Assembly (NCBI RefSeq): GCF_026151205.1
Contig: NC_087078.1
Coordinates: forward strand, 16,137,118-16,201,117
Source: Bolinopsis microptera
Lineage: Eukaryota > Ctenophora > Tentaculata > Lobata > Bolinopsidae
Reading direction: 5' to 3'
DNA: 64,000 nt
The position numbers and the translations under genes were made by a program. The notes beneath the pieces are model-generated. The model did no database searches. It was not told the origin of the DNA and worked only from the letters and a program-made list of their open reading frames with translations. Below, piece by piece: positions 31,997 to 43,262 of the stretch (its first letter is position 1; each line of letters begins with the position of its first letter).

Positions 31997-32460
31997 GCTT
32001 GAGGTCGACAGCATTGAGTACTGATGAGATTGATGATTTGCTAAAGAATCAGCCAACGTTTAAAGGAACCTTTCCATGTGACCAAATTCCAAGTTTTGGG
32101 GATAATGAATATTCAATCGTAATCAATGTGGATAATTCTACATTGCCTGGATCACATTGGACTGCGCTTGTAATTAGAGGGAATAATTGTTATTATCTGG
32201 ATTCTTTTGGAAGGTTATATGATAATGGTTCCTTCCCTGTAGACTACCGTACAAGTTTGCAACGTTTTTGTTTGGGGAAGAAAATAGCTTTCCAGGATCA
32301 GGTTTTGCAAGGATTTCATAGTTTGACGTGTGGAGAATACTGTGTATATTTTATCAAGCAGTTAGAAAAAAGAGTTAAATTTTCAAAAGTGTTTCATGAT
32401 TTTACCACTAATTTAAGATCTAATGATATCAAAATCATGAAATTATATAATAGAGATTAA
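31993..32460 (+). CDS. Adenain-like cysteine protease
   Basis: 155 residues, ATG 31993, overlapping the capsid stop as ATGA. Catalytic set in Ulp1/adenain order: H55 in GSHWTAL, D70 in YYLDSFG, Q103 in FQDQ, C113 in LTCGEYC. The length is shorter than adenovirus protease but normal for Polintons. It probably matures the pVI-like and core proteins at GG sites (inference). Confidence 0.9.
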   Translation: MSLRSTALSTDEIDDLLKNQPTFKGTFPCDQIPSFGDNEYSIVINVDNSTLPGSHWTALVIRGNNCYYLDSFGRLYDNGSFPVDYRTSLQRFCLGKKIAFQDQVLQGFHSLTCGEYCVYFIKQLEKRVKFSKVFHDFTTNLRSNDIKIMKLYNRD

Positions 32461-32674
32461 AAATTATAATTATATGATTCATGTACTTATTTTGTACTTT
32501 GATTTAAATTTGAACTGTTTTACTTTTCCCATGAGTCAAATAAACAACCGTTTCATAAACAAATTATTAAATAAATTGAATATCTAACATTACAATATAT
32601 ACAAGTTACAAAATCAATTAAAACTAAAAAAAAAAAAAAAAAGAAAGATTGAACCAAAAATGAAATTTAAAGCA
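32461..32674. terminator. Convergent 3' ends with poly-A run
   Basis: Spacer between the convergent protease and polymerase genes. It has AAATAAA-like signals (CAAATAAAC near 32536) and an A17-type run near 32625-32642. No gene. Confidence 0.45.
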
Positions 32675-33694
32675 TCAGCCACCTTGCACATTTTTAAAAT
32701 TTCCATGTGCACGTGTTGATACCCCATCTGACAAAATATATCGTTTGTCATCATATCTTGTTAGTCCAACTTTTCTCTGATTTATGGTGAAAATCACATG
32801 TTTCTGTGATCGAAAAGTCTTTTGCTCTATAAAGTGATCTTCTGTGTCAGAATCTTCTGTATCAGGATTTCTCATTGTGTTGAACAAGACTTGTCTATAG
32901 AGATCATGGTTCAGTTTTCGGTTACGGACATTGTGTTTCACACCAGCAGCCGTGCTCTTTTGCTTTCCAGCTCCAGTTAGAATAGAGTAACACTTTGAGC
33001 GAAGCCCTAAGAATGAATTTGGTTAATATAACTTATGTTTCTATTGAAATGAATAACAAAGAAATTGAAGGTTTATGGACTTTTTTAAATTTAACCACTA
33101 AACTACAAACAATAACTTGCCTATGAACTCAACGATTGCTACTCCATTAGTTTCGTCTTTGAATTTTCCAACTACTGCTCTGTTTGTATCTGAATACAGC
33201 GGATGATCTCTAGGATACTTTGAGAAGTCAAAGTGATTCTTTAGCCTCTCCAGGTGTTCCAAGTACAGGTTCTTGCAGTAAATGTGGTAAAGGAAACTGT
33301 CTGTGTCAGTGAAGCATAGTTCCAGTTTGTCAAAGTTGGCTTGCATGACCGTGTAATGAAACTTAAACATTAGGAGTTTTGATAACTCCAGCACAGTAAA
33401 ACCAACATAAATTGGTTTATCAAGCGTCAAATTTGTTTGTGCAAGCTCAACACCTACAAGGCTTTCATTAAAAATCTGAAAACGCTTAAAAGTAGGTTTG
33501 GAGGTCTGCCAAAAATGACCTCTACTGTTGTTTACAAGGACAATTTTGACACGTTTCCGCACATTTTCCATGGTTTTACCGAAAAATGCATTATTGAGCA
33601 GCTTGTAGTAATCCCTCATAAAGTCATCAGTTGCTTGCTGGCGCAACCTGGTGTTCTCTGCAATGTAGGGCTGTATCCAGGCTGCTTGTCTACC
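32675..33694 (-). pseudogene. Truncated protein-primed DNA polymerase B (C-terminal part)
   Basis: Minus-strand exons about 33694-33121 and 33006-32675, separated by a 114-bp intron (33120-33007) with a GC-AG junction (AG|GCAAGT...TTCTTAG) that keeps the frame. Visible motifs: a KxxxNxxxG motif B region (33604-33580) and the catalytic DTD of motif C (33307-33299). Missing are the exonuclease domain, motif A and the protein-priming region, because the gene is cut at 33689-33694 by the inner end of the right terminal repeat. An ATG within the repeat (33712) would add only eight unrelated residues. The element therefore needs polymerase from a relative. Confidence 0.88.
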
Positions 33695-34886
33695 TCCAAA
33701 CAGTATCTCCACTCAACCGGATATCGGATTGAACTGCTTCCATTGACTCTGGAATCAACAGGAAATGATCCCAAGCCATTTATTTGTGTGATATTTCCCA
33801 AGAACTTGGTATATGAGAAAATTCCAAGTCTAAAGCTTGGGAATGTCTACAATGTATCAGGTTGGAAGCAGGGGAATCTACTAAAAATTTTAGATATTTG
33901 TTAATTTTATATACTTGTTAATAATGTATTGTTGATTCATATTTCTTTTTATCTGATGTGTTCGTTTCACTTGTATCCTTTCACACTAGTCAAAATCAGA
34001 TTCAAAGAGTTTCAAAAAAAATGAGACAGTTCCAAATTACATTGGTTGGTTATGCAGTTCATTTGCACAGCTAATTATCGACCATTCCCAAAGAGTTTTT
34101 GAAAAATACAAGGAAATATTTTACAATTTCTCCCCATATAAATAAAACTTTTGCACGTATGGTTGTAGGAGGAATCCGTGACGTGTTCAATTGGTGGCTC
34201 CTGCGGAATACCTGCTTGATTGAATTACTAATTGGCTACCAAATAAAAGCAAAAAGAGTTGATGATCATCCTCATGCTGCAACAAACTTGTACATAGGAT
34301 TAAAAGTATGATCAAGCCAACAAGTAGTGTGGTCATGTGTATTCAATCGAACAGGTATTCTGCTAGGGATCGCCAATTGAACACGTCCCGGGTTCCTTCT
34401 ATTGTTAGATTTTCCAATGAGAAGTGTCAAATGTGATGTGACTCATGTCACGTGACCTCATGGTTCAAATAACATTCATAGGTTCAAATAACATTCATGT
34501 CACATGATGCTAAAGTTAAACATGTGACGGGTAATCAAATGACGTCTGTCACATGATCTCAAGGTTCAAATAACATTCATGTCATGTGATGCTAAAGTTA
34601 AACACGTAACCAGTGATCAAATAACAGGAATCTACTTGGCAACCGTTTAATCAGACTTTAGATCCTTTAGTCGGGATTATTAATTTATTCATCATGACGT
34701 TCTGACTCCTTATTGGTCAATTATCTTGTCACGTGACCTTGACATTTAATTAACGAGCTTGTCACGTGGTTACATGACATGTGATCTGTCACGTGACCCT
34801 TGTGACGTGCTGTCACGTGACCTGAGGGCGTGCTGTGAGTGGCTGGGGGCTACTTGATGACGGGCCTTCACACATTCCCATCTACT
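33689..34886 (-). repeat. Polinton right terminal inverted repeat
   Basis: Inverse of 22839-24036, same length. It contains a start-less duplicate of the C-terminal ~70 codons of the minus-strand left-end gene (reading + here, stop near 33904). That frame fuses by chance with antisense polymerase sequence at 33437-33690 and is not a gene. Confidence 0.95.
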
Positions 34887-34892
34887 GGCTAG

Positions 34893-35909
34893 CTCCTTTA
34901 ATGCAGTTAAAAATTGGAAATTTTGCATGGAATTATCTGTTGGGTGTTTAAAATTGGACATTTTGCATGGAATTATATTCAGGACGTTACAAAAGGAATT
35001 GATTTAATGTAGTTGGAGGATTCCCAACTCTCCTCACGTCCGTAAATGGAGTTTTCTTTGTATCATAATCATATATACTTATATATGAAACCCGTCGGTC
35101 GTCCTCCCCAATCTCACATCGGTAAATAAATGAACGAACTCAATTCTAAGTGTAAATACGGGTTGTACCTAGGGTATTTATTATGTGCATTTGTCGACTT
35201 CTGTAAAACTGCTGTTACAATTGTGCTAGAATATTTAGTAATTTTGATCAATATCAAAATAGTGGTACTTGCACTCAAATCTTACGGGCACACTGGTCAC
35301 TGGGCATAAGCCATAACAACCCTTCAGCTTCAATTTCACGATTACATTTCTAGTTGTAGGTTAATAACCTACCAATACCAATCACCCGTTGATTTCTAGT
35401 TAACCATGAACTTTAATAAGCCAGCACTGTCTGGGAAGGAAATTCAATTTGAAATCCCAGGAATTGATAAAGTAGGACTAGGAGTATAATTAACAGATTT
35501 TTATCAAATTAGTACAAAAAATTGTAAGCTAGTGGTAGTCTTATCTCGTAACCTTTTTTATTAATTCCACCAACAACCAGCATGCTGTAACCGTCTCGGC
35601 GTCTCGTATAATATAAAGTTATAAACCAGACCTGCATTATTATCATATTTACATATTAAGGTTTCTGAACTTCAAGTGAATGCTAAAATTAATGCGAGAT
35701 AAATCATCAAGTTGGAGAATTCCTGGGTAAACAAGGTTTGCCGTGCCACCCTGCTAGCTTATATAACATTATAACTTTCCCGGTGCATTGCTAGTTCATG
35801 CTAAGAGTAATCAGCCTTGCTCCAGAAAGTTCCATTTTATCGCCTCCGAATACCCCGGACTAATTAACATAATAATTCTACATTCATTTCAAACTCGAAC
35901 CTCGAAGGT
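34893..35909. other. Intergenic DNA before gene B
   Basis: Contains an imperfect direct repeat (TTAAAAATTGGAAATTTTGC type) at about 34908-34975. From about 35817 it matches the region upstream of gene A. No gene is seen. Confidence 0.5.
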
Positions 35910-37806
35910 ATGTTTCTCTTGTTCCTTTGTGTTATCTACCCGCCTGTAGTTGCATCAACTGATAAGGAGTACACTGCCCTGCACTTTGGAACTTCTACTA
36001 GCGATCACATTAGTTTAAACTATGATATGGCCCCATTCCGAGATTCTCTGTCTGTATGCACGTGGATCAAACGTATCTCCACTACATCTTCATACCCGGT
36101 AGTGTTTCACTACTATTCTACTGCTAGCAATTACGAGATTTTGATTGCGCCTGATGGGTTGTATAACAGAGTAGTAGCTGATCAAGGTTTGGAGAACAGA
36201 CGCAACCTTTTCACAGTACCAGTGGGCACGTGGTTTAGTTATTGCATAACGTGGTCTGTAGCGTCCAGGACAATAAAGTTATACATGGACGGTGATTTGG
36301 TAGGAACAGACCAGACAGCATCGGGGAGGAGGCTGACGATGGGAGGGCAGTTATGGTTTGGTAATCTTAATGGTGGTGGACATTCTAGGCATATGTTTGG
36401 AGGAGACATTTATCAGTTCAATGTATATTCCAATGTATTGGAGTCGGCTGAAATAAAGAAAATAGCAGAAGGGGGACTATGTTTTGATTTAGAGGAATTT
36501 TCCGACACTAGGATCCTTCAATGGGAGGATATTCTGGACAGATCACGGAGTGGGTCTGTGAGTGAGGTAAAAGTGATCATTGAGGTAAAAGTGTGTGAGC
36601 GGATAAGGAAACTAGATACTCGGTTGAGGGAGTCACAAGAGAAACTGGCAAGTGTGACTGGAACGCTGAACGGAACAGAGGCTCAACTTAGTAGGTCGGA
36701 GGAGAAAGTGGAGACACTAGCCAATCTTCTTAATTCAACTCAAGAAGAGTTGGAGTCAACTCAACTGAATTTCACTGAAGCTAAGAAGCAGCTTAATGTA
36801 ACGAAGGAAAAGCTGGTCACTACAGAGGAGGAGCTGAAGGGGGTAACATCTGATTTGGAGGGGGTGACAGCTGAGCTGGATGAGGTGACTGCTGATATGA
36901 ACAGGACTGAAATTTCATTGGAAACAGTTACCGGAGATCTAAACTCGACACAAGCAGAACTAGGAGCTATAAGTGATGACCTGGAAACTTGCTCCGCTGG
37001 CTTAAAAGACATAGAGAGAAAGTTTAAAGAATCTCGAACATTCCACAATGTCACCAGATGGGATATCCTGCTCACTCCCCCGTATTTCAACAAGGTCTTC
37101 TCAAATGAGCTGTTCCAGCAACTCACCACCAGTTGGAATATGTTGGGTAAGTGAAGTTGAGAATGCTTCTGCTTTCTCTGTTGTTATTTTTACTATGTTT
37201 GATTGTTTTATTACCTAACCAGGTTTTACGAAATTACTGTGCGATTTAATGTTAAGTTTTTGCAAAGTAAATTTAAAATTTTGATATTCTATTTGTTGGT
37301 GTTCATTGGACTTAACATTTCAGAAAGGTTTGTGGGCACGAACATGACGGAGGGTGTTATACAACATTTCCGGCACTTCCACCGAAATAAAATGTGCGAA
37401 GCCTTCGAGCTCACAATGCTTGGTAAGTTTCGAACAAGCGAGTAGATAAGAATTTGGAATATGTACTATGTAGGTCGTAGGAATATAATTTGATACGCTT
37501 ACGCTCAAATAATGAATTTATTTTTTTTTGGTTTTGAAGATTCTACAAATCTTCAAATCTTTTATAGTCAACTTTATCATGTTTACCATGTTAATCATTA
37601 TTATTGAATACCAAATCTCCAAGGTTAATACTGCCAATAAAGCTGGAGTAAACCCCCTTTTACGTACCCGATTAAGCTAACACAACATTTATATTTCTTC
37701 AGAGCACTTTAAGGGTACCGAGATCACAACAGGACTTATAGCTCACTTCATGGAAACTCATACGGAGGAATCAGATTGCGAGAACGACACGGACACTGAA
37801 TCATAG
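35910..37806 (+). CDS. Pentraxin/LamG + coiled-coil secreted protein, copy B (intact)
   Basis: Exons 35910-37146, 37324-37422 and 37703-37806; 479 residues in total, all junctions GT-AG and in phase. Residues 1-16 are a signal peptide (LFLCVIYPPVVAS). A LamG/pentraxin-like domain (about 17-200) has CTWIKR, the pentraxin-like YCITWS and GLCFDL. A long coiled coil follows (about 225-370), then a conserved tail with RHFHRNKMCEAFE and an acidic Cys/Asp/Glu end. The short coiled-coil repeat is not expanded as in copy A. It is probably a secreted oligomeric recognition or adhesion protein (inference). The 3' UTR has three 30-bp repeats (37777-37870). Confidence 0.82.
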
Positions 37807-38334
37807 GCCGGGGACGACACAGACACTGAATCATAGGCCGGGGACGACACAGACACTGAATCCTAGGCCGGGGACGAGCCAACATCTTTTTTGCTGTGTT
37901 CTTCTCTCACAGTCTTTTAAGTATGTGTTATGATTATATTAACTTATTAAAATTAATGAGGCTGTAAGTTGAATACCTCATACAAACGGTTTTAAGTTAT
38001 TTGTCATCATCCTTTTATCGATCTAACAAAAAATTGATTATTGTTGATCAATCAAAATATTGCAATATGCATTGTAAAATGTGGTTGCATTTGTATTATT
38101 CTATGGTCGATTGAGAAACTTTTTTTATACAATTTGTGACATTTACGATTTCAACTGATAACTTTCTTAAATACGGAGTATGGTTTCACTGCATTGTGGC
38201 GAATGCTAATACTTTCAAATGTACATGTAGTTGACAAATTCCTCGAACCAGTGGTGGTACTAAATCATACCAGAAAAAAGTATTTAAATTGGGCACTCAG
38301 TGACTGAGCTATAAAGGCCAACGTATGGGTACTG
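37807..38334. other. 3' flank of gene B
   Basis: 30-bp tandem units (GCCGGGGACGACACAGACAC) continue past the stop to about 37870, partly copying the last coding codons. Similarity to the gene A flank ends near 38093. No gene after that. Confidence 0.6.
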
Positions 38335-39174
38335 TATGGCGGCCGAGATGGCTCACCTAAATTTTCACTGAAAATTTTTAATTTAAAAATTAACTATACA
38401 ATTAATCACAAAATAAAAACGATTTTCATATTGAAATTAAAAACAATTCTCATTTTGAAAACGGTTTTGATTTCGATTTTGATTTTGATTTTGATTTCAA
38501 TTTTGATTTTCATTTTGAAAACGATATTGATTTTGACTTTGAAAACGATATCGATTTTGATTTTAAAAACGATATTGATTTTGATTTTGAAAACGATATT
38601 GATTTTGATTTTGAAAACGATATTGAAAAATCATTTTCATTTTCAAATTTGAAAATGTTTTTTTTTGCGCGTGGCCGAGATGGCTCACCTATATAAACGT
38701 ACGTGCAAATCGTTTGCAAAATAAAAATCGTTTTCAAAATCAAAACCGTTTTCAAAATCAAAAACGTTTTCAAAATCAAAATCAAAAACGTTTTCAAAAT
38801 CAAAATAGATACCGTTTTCAAAATCAAAATCAATATCGTTTTCAAAATCAAAATCAATATCGTTTTCAAAATCAAAATCAATATCGTTTTTAAAATCAAA
38901 ATCGATATCGTTTTCAAAGTCAAAATCAATATCGTTTTCAAAATGAAAATCAAAATTGAAATCAAAATCAAAATCAAAATCGAAATCAAAACCGTTTTCA
39001 AAATGAGAATTGTTTTTAATTTCAATATGAAAATCGTTTTTTATTTAAATTTTAAAATAATTTTAGAAATCAAATTCAAAATCGTTTTTATTTTGTGATT
39101 AATTGTATAGTTAATTTTTAAATTAAAAATTTCAGTGAAAATTTAGGTGAGCCATCTCGGCCGCCATAGTACTG
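38329..39174. mobile_element. Fold-back element, 834 bp, 6-bp duplication
   Basis: Element 38335-39168 begins TATGGCGGCC and ends GGCCGCCATA, flanked by GTACTG on both sides (38329-38334, 39169-39174). The arms are several hundred bp and consist mostly of a degenerate TTTTGATTTTGAAAACGATA repeat; the end sequence GGCCGAGATGGCTCACCT also occurs internally near 38673. The two arms are alike enough that the same peptide start can be read from both strands (38431 + and 39025 -), and those frames are artefacts. Confidence 0.85.
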
Positions 39175-40439
39175 ACTTTTGGCCCACCCTGTATAACTAC
39201 TATATTGTATGAAAAATAAATTTAGAGCAAAAAATTTGAGTAGCTTTGTTTCAATCAATTAAACTTCCTTTAAAAAATACATAATATAATGTTGCTCCTG
39301 CATGGAAAGTACATTTTAATTACGACAAGTTTTCATTCACCGGAATTAGATCCAGCCACGCCACCTTTTCATTAATAAATGTAAATTTCTTGTAGTTGTA
39401 CAATATTAAAAAGGGTAACTGTAGAATGTCGGTTAGAACCCCCCCCCCCCCCCCCCCCCCCCCCTCATTTAGTGTAAGTCAGATTTCTAGCTAACTATCC
39501 GGTCAAACTTTCGTAAGCCTCATTTGTGAACGAAAAGTGGTCTATGAATCGACTATCAAGGGACCTGGTATTAATTGAGGGACATGGTAAATGGTGGGAT
39601 CGGACGTGGTAAATGGAGGGACCCGGTAAATGGTGGGACGCGGTAAATCAAAATGGTGGGACGCGGTAAATGGAGGGACGATAAATATAGATGTGACTGA
39701 CCTGCACTGGTTTTATCAGAGCACTTCTTATCTTGCACTTGTTGAGGGACTATTTGGAGAGGTTTGTTATCCTAGAGTTGTTGTAGGAGATCCATGTGAT
39801 CTGAGGCGGTCCGTGCTCCGACTAGCCAGTTTCACATAGTCATGTGTGGCGCGCTACTGCAAGCGAGAGGGCTCTGGTTAGAGCAACTAGCCAGACTAGC
39901 TCCGAGTCCGACTAGTAAAGCCAGTTACTGTCCACTACCCACGTATCAACCACAATTACCCTACTGCTAGTTAAATTCTGTGGTGATTTAACTTTGCGAC
40001 CTTTTTTATTTTGTTCCACTGCCAAATTTTATGTTTTTGCTTGTACCGTTATTTTATCTTATTTTATACTGATTTTGATTTGAATCGATTTTACTGTTTA
40101 AAATCTTCAAGTTGATCGGAATGTGGTTGAAGACTACAAGTATATAGAAAACGGAGTTCTCTTGGTATTTAGTGTATGCTAGTCAAGCTCTAGTCACGAA
40201 GCACGAACGGCAGGGCGTACCGAAAGGTAGAAATGAAACGAGTATATTAAAAAGGATAATTAATTAAAAGGAGAAAGTTATACAAAGTGAACGTCAACAG
40301 AGAAAACTTCCAAGTGTTCGCTCCAAGCGATTGCCGTGAATATAGATCACACTACGTGTCTAGTCACAGAGAATAGTACTCAGTTAAACTGGCTATTGAC
40401 AATCGAATCCCTTAAAATGATTAAGGGGCAACTAAGAAG
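39175..40439. other. Intergenic DNA with poly-C and minisatellite
   Basis: Poly-C at 39439-39464; a GGTAAATGGTGGGACG-type minisatellite at 39560-39685; an inverted copy of the GC-rich dispersed repeat (GCGCTACTGCAAGCGAGAGG) at about 39850-39885. No gene recognised. Confidence 0.55.
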
Positions 40440-40828
40440 TGAGCTCTTCACATCCGGCTCTCCGGGTATACTCTCAAAACTCGTCACGCCATACTGCGTG
40501 ACGGCACAACGCATCTGCTTGTACCACGTGACACGCCGTCTCGCCAATAAGCACTCCACTAGCAGTCACCCTGCGTCCGCGAGGACCAACCACAGGTCTG
40601 GCTGTTAGTCAGGTGCAAAGTGAGCGGACGGCTCGTTACAGACAGTTAGTCTGACAGTAGTTCTGCCAGCCAACCGACTTACACTCAAAATGTGTAACTC
40701 CCAAATACGAACATATAAAAACATTGGTTATTATATACCCGGAAATACATACTAAATTCTACGTCCCTTAAACGTTATACTAAAACTAAGATATCCCAAA
40801 AGATATCTCTAAATACCATATTACAACA
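40440..40828 (-). repeat. LTR (3' LTR of the minus-strand element)
   Basis: 389 bp direct repeat of 43263-43651; TG...CA termini. Confidence 0.9.
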
Positions 40829-40992
40829 TCTCTACCCAAAAATTTTTTTCGAATATTTTAAAACAATAAAATAATCGCCCTTTTCAAAATTTAAATTTCA
40901 ATGCTTCCACGCATCAAAAGTCCAAAACTTAAAAATAGGTCAAGTTTCAAAATATAAAACACGGCCCTAACCCTGTGCATTAAATTTAAATC

Positions 40993-41280
40993 CTACAAAA
41001 TCCTAAAGTTAAAACTGAAATTGACTTCCACAAATCTTTCAAAACTTTCTAAAACTTTCAAATACTTCCCTCTTGCACCAAGTTGTAGAGTCTTTGGTGT
41101 TGAGTCTTCATCATTAGATAGAGATGTATCGGAATCTCTAAAACGTCCTTTACAAGCAAACAAAGAAGTCAAAATAAATTCGAAAGTTTCTACGTTTCCG
41201 CCACTAAAGCAGCCCTGAGCGAGTCGTGTTGCGAGTAAAGATCCTATAATCCCTATCAGTAATGTTCTGAAAGATAACAC
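40993..41280 (-). CDS. Short frame with signal-like N-terminus near 3' LTR
   Basis: 95 codons with no ATG (begins GTG), so at best an exon. It starts with a hydrophobic signal-like stretch (LLIGIIGSLLATRLAQG). Its position between pol remnant and 3' LTR is where an envelope-like gene would sit, but there is no further evidence. Confidence 0.25.
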   Translation of the reverse strand: MLSFRTLLIGIIGSLLATRLAQGCFSGGNVETFEFILTSLFACKGRFRDSDTSLSNDEDSTPKTLQLGARGKYLKVLESFERFVEVNFSFNFRIL

Positions 41281-41416
41281 GTGTTATACCTAAGTAAGGT
41301 ACTATACCACTGCTAATTACTAAATAGAAAGTCTAGCTAAGTGAGTAAGACTATACTGTTCTGAAACTAGATTCCAAAGGTAAGTGTACTTCCCTATTCG
41401 GGCATCTCCTCGTCTT

Positions 41417-42646
41417 CTACTGGTTGAAGAGTTTTATAAGATCCGTAACTAGTCTAACGTTGTATCCTAGACGATCAGGTTGTCTCCGTTCCTCAGGTCT
41501 CCTAGTGTTATATCTGCGCTCCTCCCTCGGAGGGCTCTGTCTTCTTAGATCCACAGGAGAAAGCGATCCTGTTGTGTCAATGTCGTGCCCCGCTGTATCA
41601 TATGACATAGAACTGCTATGACCCATCGTTCCTTCACCAACAACCGGACTCGATGATCTTCTAGCGGCCGATCTCTCTCTAGCTGGAGTGAAGAATTCTG
41701 CAGAATTATCAACTGTTTCTACACTATCGCCTGAGGGAATGTTATGTGTGAGAGGTGTTACCGTACGAAAACTAGGATTTATAGAATTCAGATCTAGTTG
41801 AGCAGGTCTATTAACAGCCCTAGGAGTTGAACTAAAACTAGGTTGCTTGTAAATGCTAGCTGCACCATCCTTCTCCAGACGAAACTTCTTCGGATGAACC
41901 TCTCTTCTCCTCACAACTGGTGCTCTTCTCAGTTGAAAATCTGTCTCCTCTTCACTATTACTATCGGAATAATCTACAAATCGCTCCGATGAGTCCGTCT
42001 TTAACTCAGCTCCACTGCTCTTAGCCTTATTGTAAATGTATGCCTGAGGTGGCTTACTTGCTGTACACAAGACCCCTCTCTCTAGAGAGCTTACATCTCT
42101 AGTAACCGCTGAAACATTTTCCACCGCATCAACTGCTCCCGCAACTACTGATGCCTTCTCTGTAGTATCAACCTGAGTAAGACTACAATTGCAATGGTGG
42201 CTATCAACTTCAGGCGTAATCTGAACAACGTTTACTGTGCTATGGTCATCACTAAACTTCTCATCAAACAAGAACCCCGGAATCATACTATCCTCAACAC
42301 TCAACTCATTGCAAGATTCCTCGATCATATTACTGCAATCATCCTTAACCACTGTCTCGCTGCTAACCGGTACCTGCAGCCTCTTAAACAGTATCGGGTG
42401 TTTACATCTATAATGTTCACGTGTCACCCGGTTTACTCCCTCTAAGGCAGCTTCAAGACTAAAAGTGCAACTGCTACTAATGCTCGCTACATTTTCTCGA
42501 GATTTACCATAACCCTGGTATTTAAAGCGGTTAAATCCACCACACTTCTGGTTTCTCTTCCCCGAGATATGCTTCGTGGTAAAAGTACAGTTAGCAAGCT
42601 CCTGAAGCTTCCTGATGACAGAAGACGACACTTTCGAAAATCTCAT
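41417..42646 (-). pseudogene. Deleted pol remnant: RNase H end joined to C-terminal tail
   Basis: 409 codons from ATG 42646. The start (about residues 12-32, with CTFTTKHISGKRN) resembles the end of a Ty3-type RNase H domain just before the usual ADxLSR. The end (YNTRRPEERRQPDRLGY) resembles the basic tail found after retrotransposon integrases. The middle is low-complexity, acidic and Ser-rich. Integrase and most of pol are absent. Interpreted as an internal deletion derivative; alternatively a non-autonomous element with its own gag-like product. Confidence 0.6.
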
Positions 42647-42711
42647 TACAATCTCATAAATACGTGTGTTTTTGACCGCGGGTGACCTCCTCTTAAATCT
42701 AGGGCCACCCT

Positions 42712-42921
42712 TTAGAAGTTTAAAGGCACCTGACTGTTAGGTCTATACACTCTGTTCCAACTCTGTTGGCCATAACCACTCTGATATGAAGACCCTCTGT
42801 CTTGATATCTACCTCTATTACCAGCTAATCTGCTCGGACAGTTCCTCTGAAAATGTCCAATATCACCACACTCCCAACAACCTTCCAACTGATGGCGAAC
42901 GTTACGATCATCATTTCTCAT
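42712..42921 (-). CDS. Gag nucleocapsid with CCHC zinc knuckle
   Basis: 69 residues from ATG 42921, with one CCHC knuckle CWECGDIGHFQRNC followed by an Arg/Gly/Tyr-rich tail. It binds retroelement RNA in related gag proteins. It is short compared with full gag, so the capsid part is missing. Confidence 0.75.
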   Translation of the reverse strand: MRNDDRNVRHQLEGCWECGDIGHFQRNCPSRLAGNRGRYQDRGSSYQSGYGQQSWNRVYRPNSQVPLNF

Positions 42922-43262
42922 GGTAGCTTAATCTCACAATTATACGAGCTATCTATCTAGATTTAACTGTACTGCGAAGCTTACAAACGGCTGTAAAACT
43001 GGGTGCTTGTTAAAACGATAGCACTGAACTGGAATATACAGGTACCACAAAATGCGTAGCAACACTTACTAATTCTAGTAGGAAGTACTCAAGATCTAGA
43101 ACAACCTCCAACGTAATTCTTCTGAACTGCGACGTACACCGAACTTAGCTTAGCAAATGACAACGTTAGGATCTAAAACGAAACTATACTGAATATAGGT
43201 GATACTAGAAGGATCACGAGCAAAAATAGCAACACTAAAAGTGGCCTCCAGATATAGAAAAC

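Larger units (their letters stand above)
22833..34892. mobile_element. Maverick/Polinton DNA element, 12,048 bp
   Basis: The element proper is 22839-34886. It begins AGTAGATGGG and ends CCCATCTACT, has 1,198-bp terminal inverted repeats, and is bounded by a perfect 6-bp target duplication GGCTAG (22833-22838 and 34887-34892). AG...CT ends and 6-bp duplications are Polinton hallmarks. Genes found: OB-like protein, two or three unknowns, a penton-like paralogue, spliced integrase, packaging ATPase, small basic/hydrophobic virion-type proteins, penton-like protein, hexon-like capsid, adenain-like protease, and a truncated family-B polymerase. The near-identical repeats indicate a recent insertion or recent homogenisation. 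It cannot copy itself, because the polymerase lacks its N-terminal two-thirds or so. Confidence 0.95.

Noticed and set aside
33437..33904. 155-codon plus-strand protein in the Polinton
   Set aside because: A chance fusion of antisense polymerase sequence with the duplicated, start-less 3' end of the left-end gene inside the terminal repeat.
38431..39098. Ile/Leu/Lys-rich frames on both strands
   Set aside because: Products of the simple repeat in the fold-back element arms; the same peptide is read from both strands.
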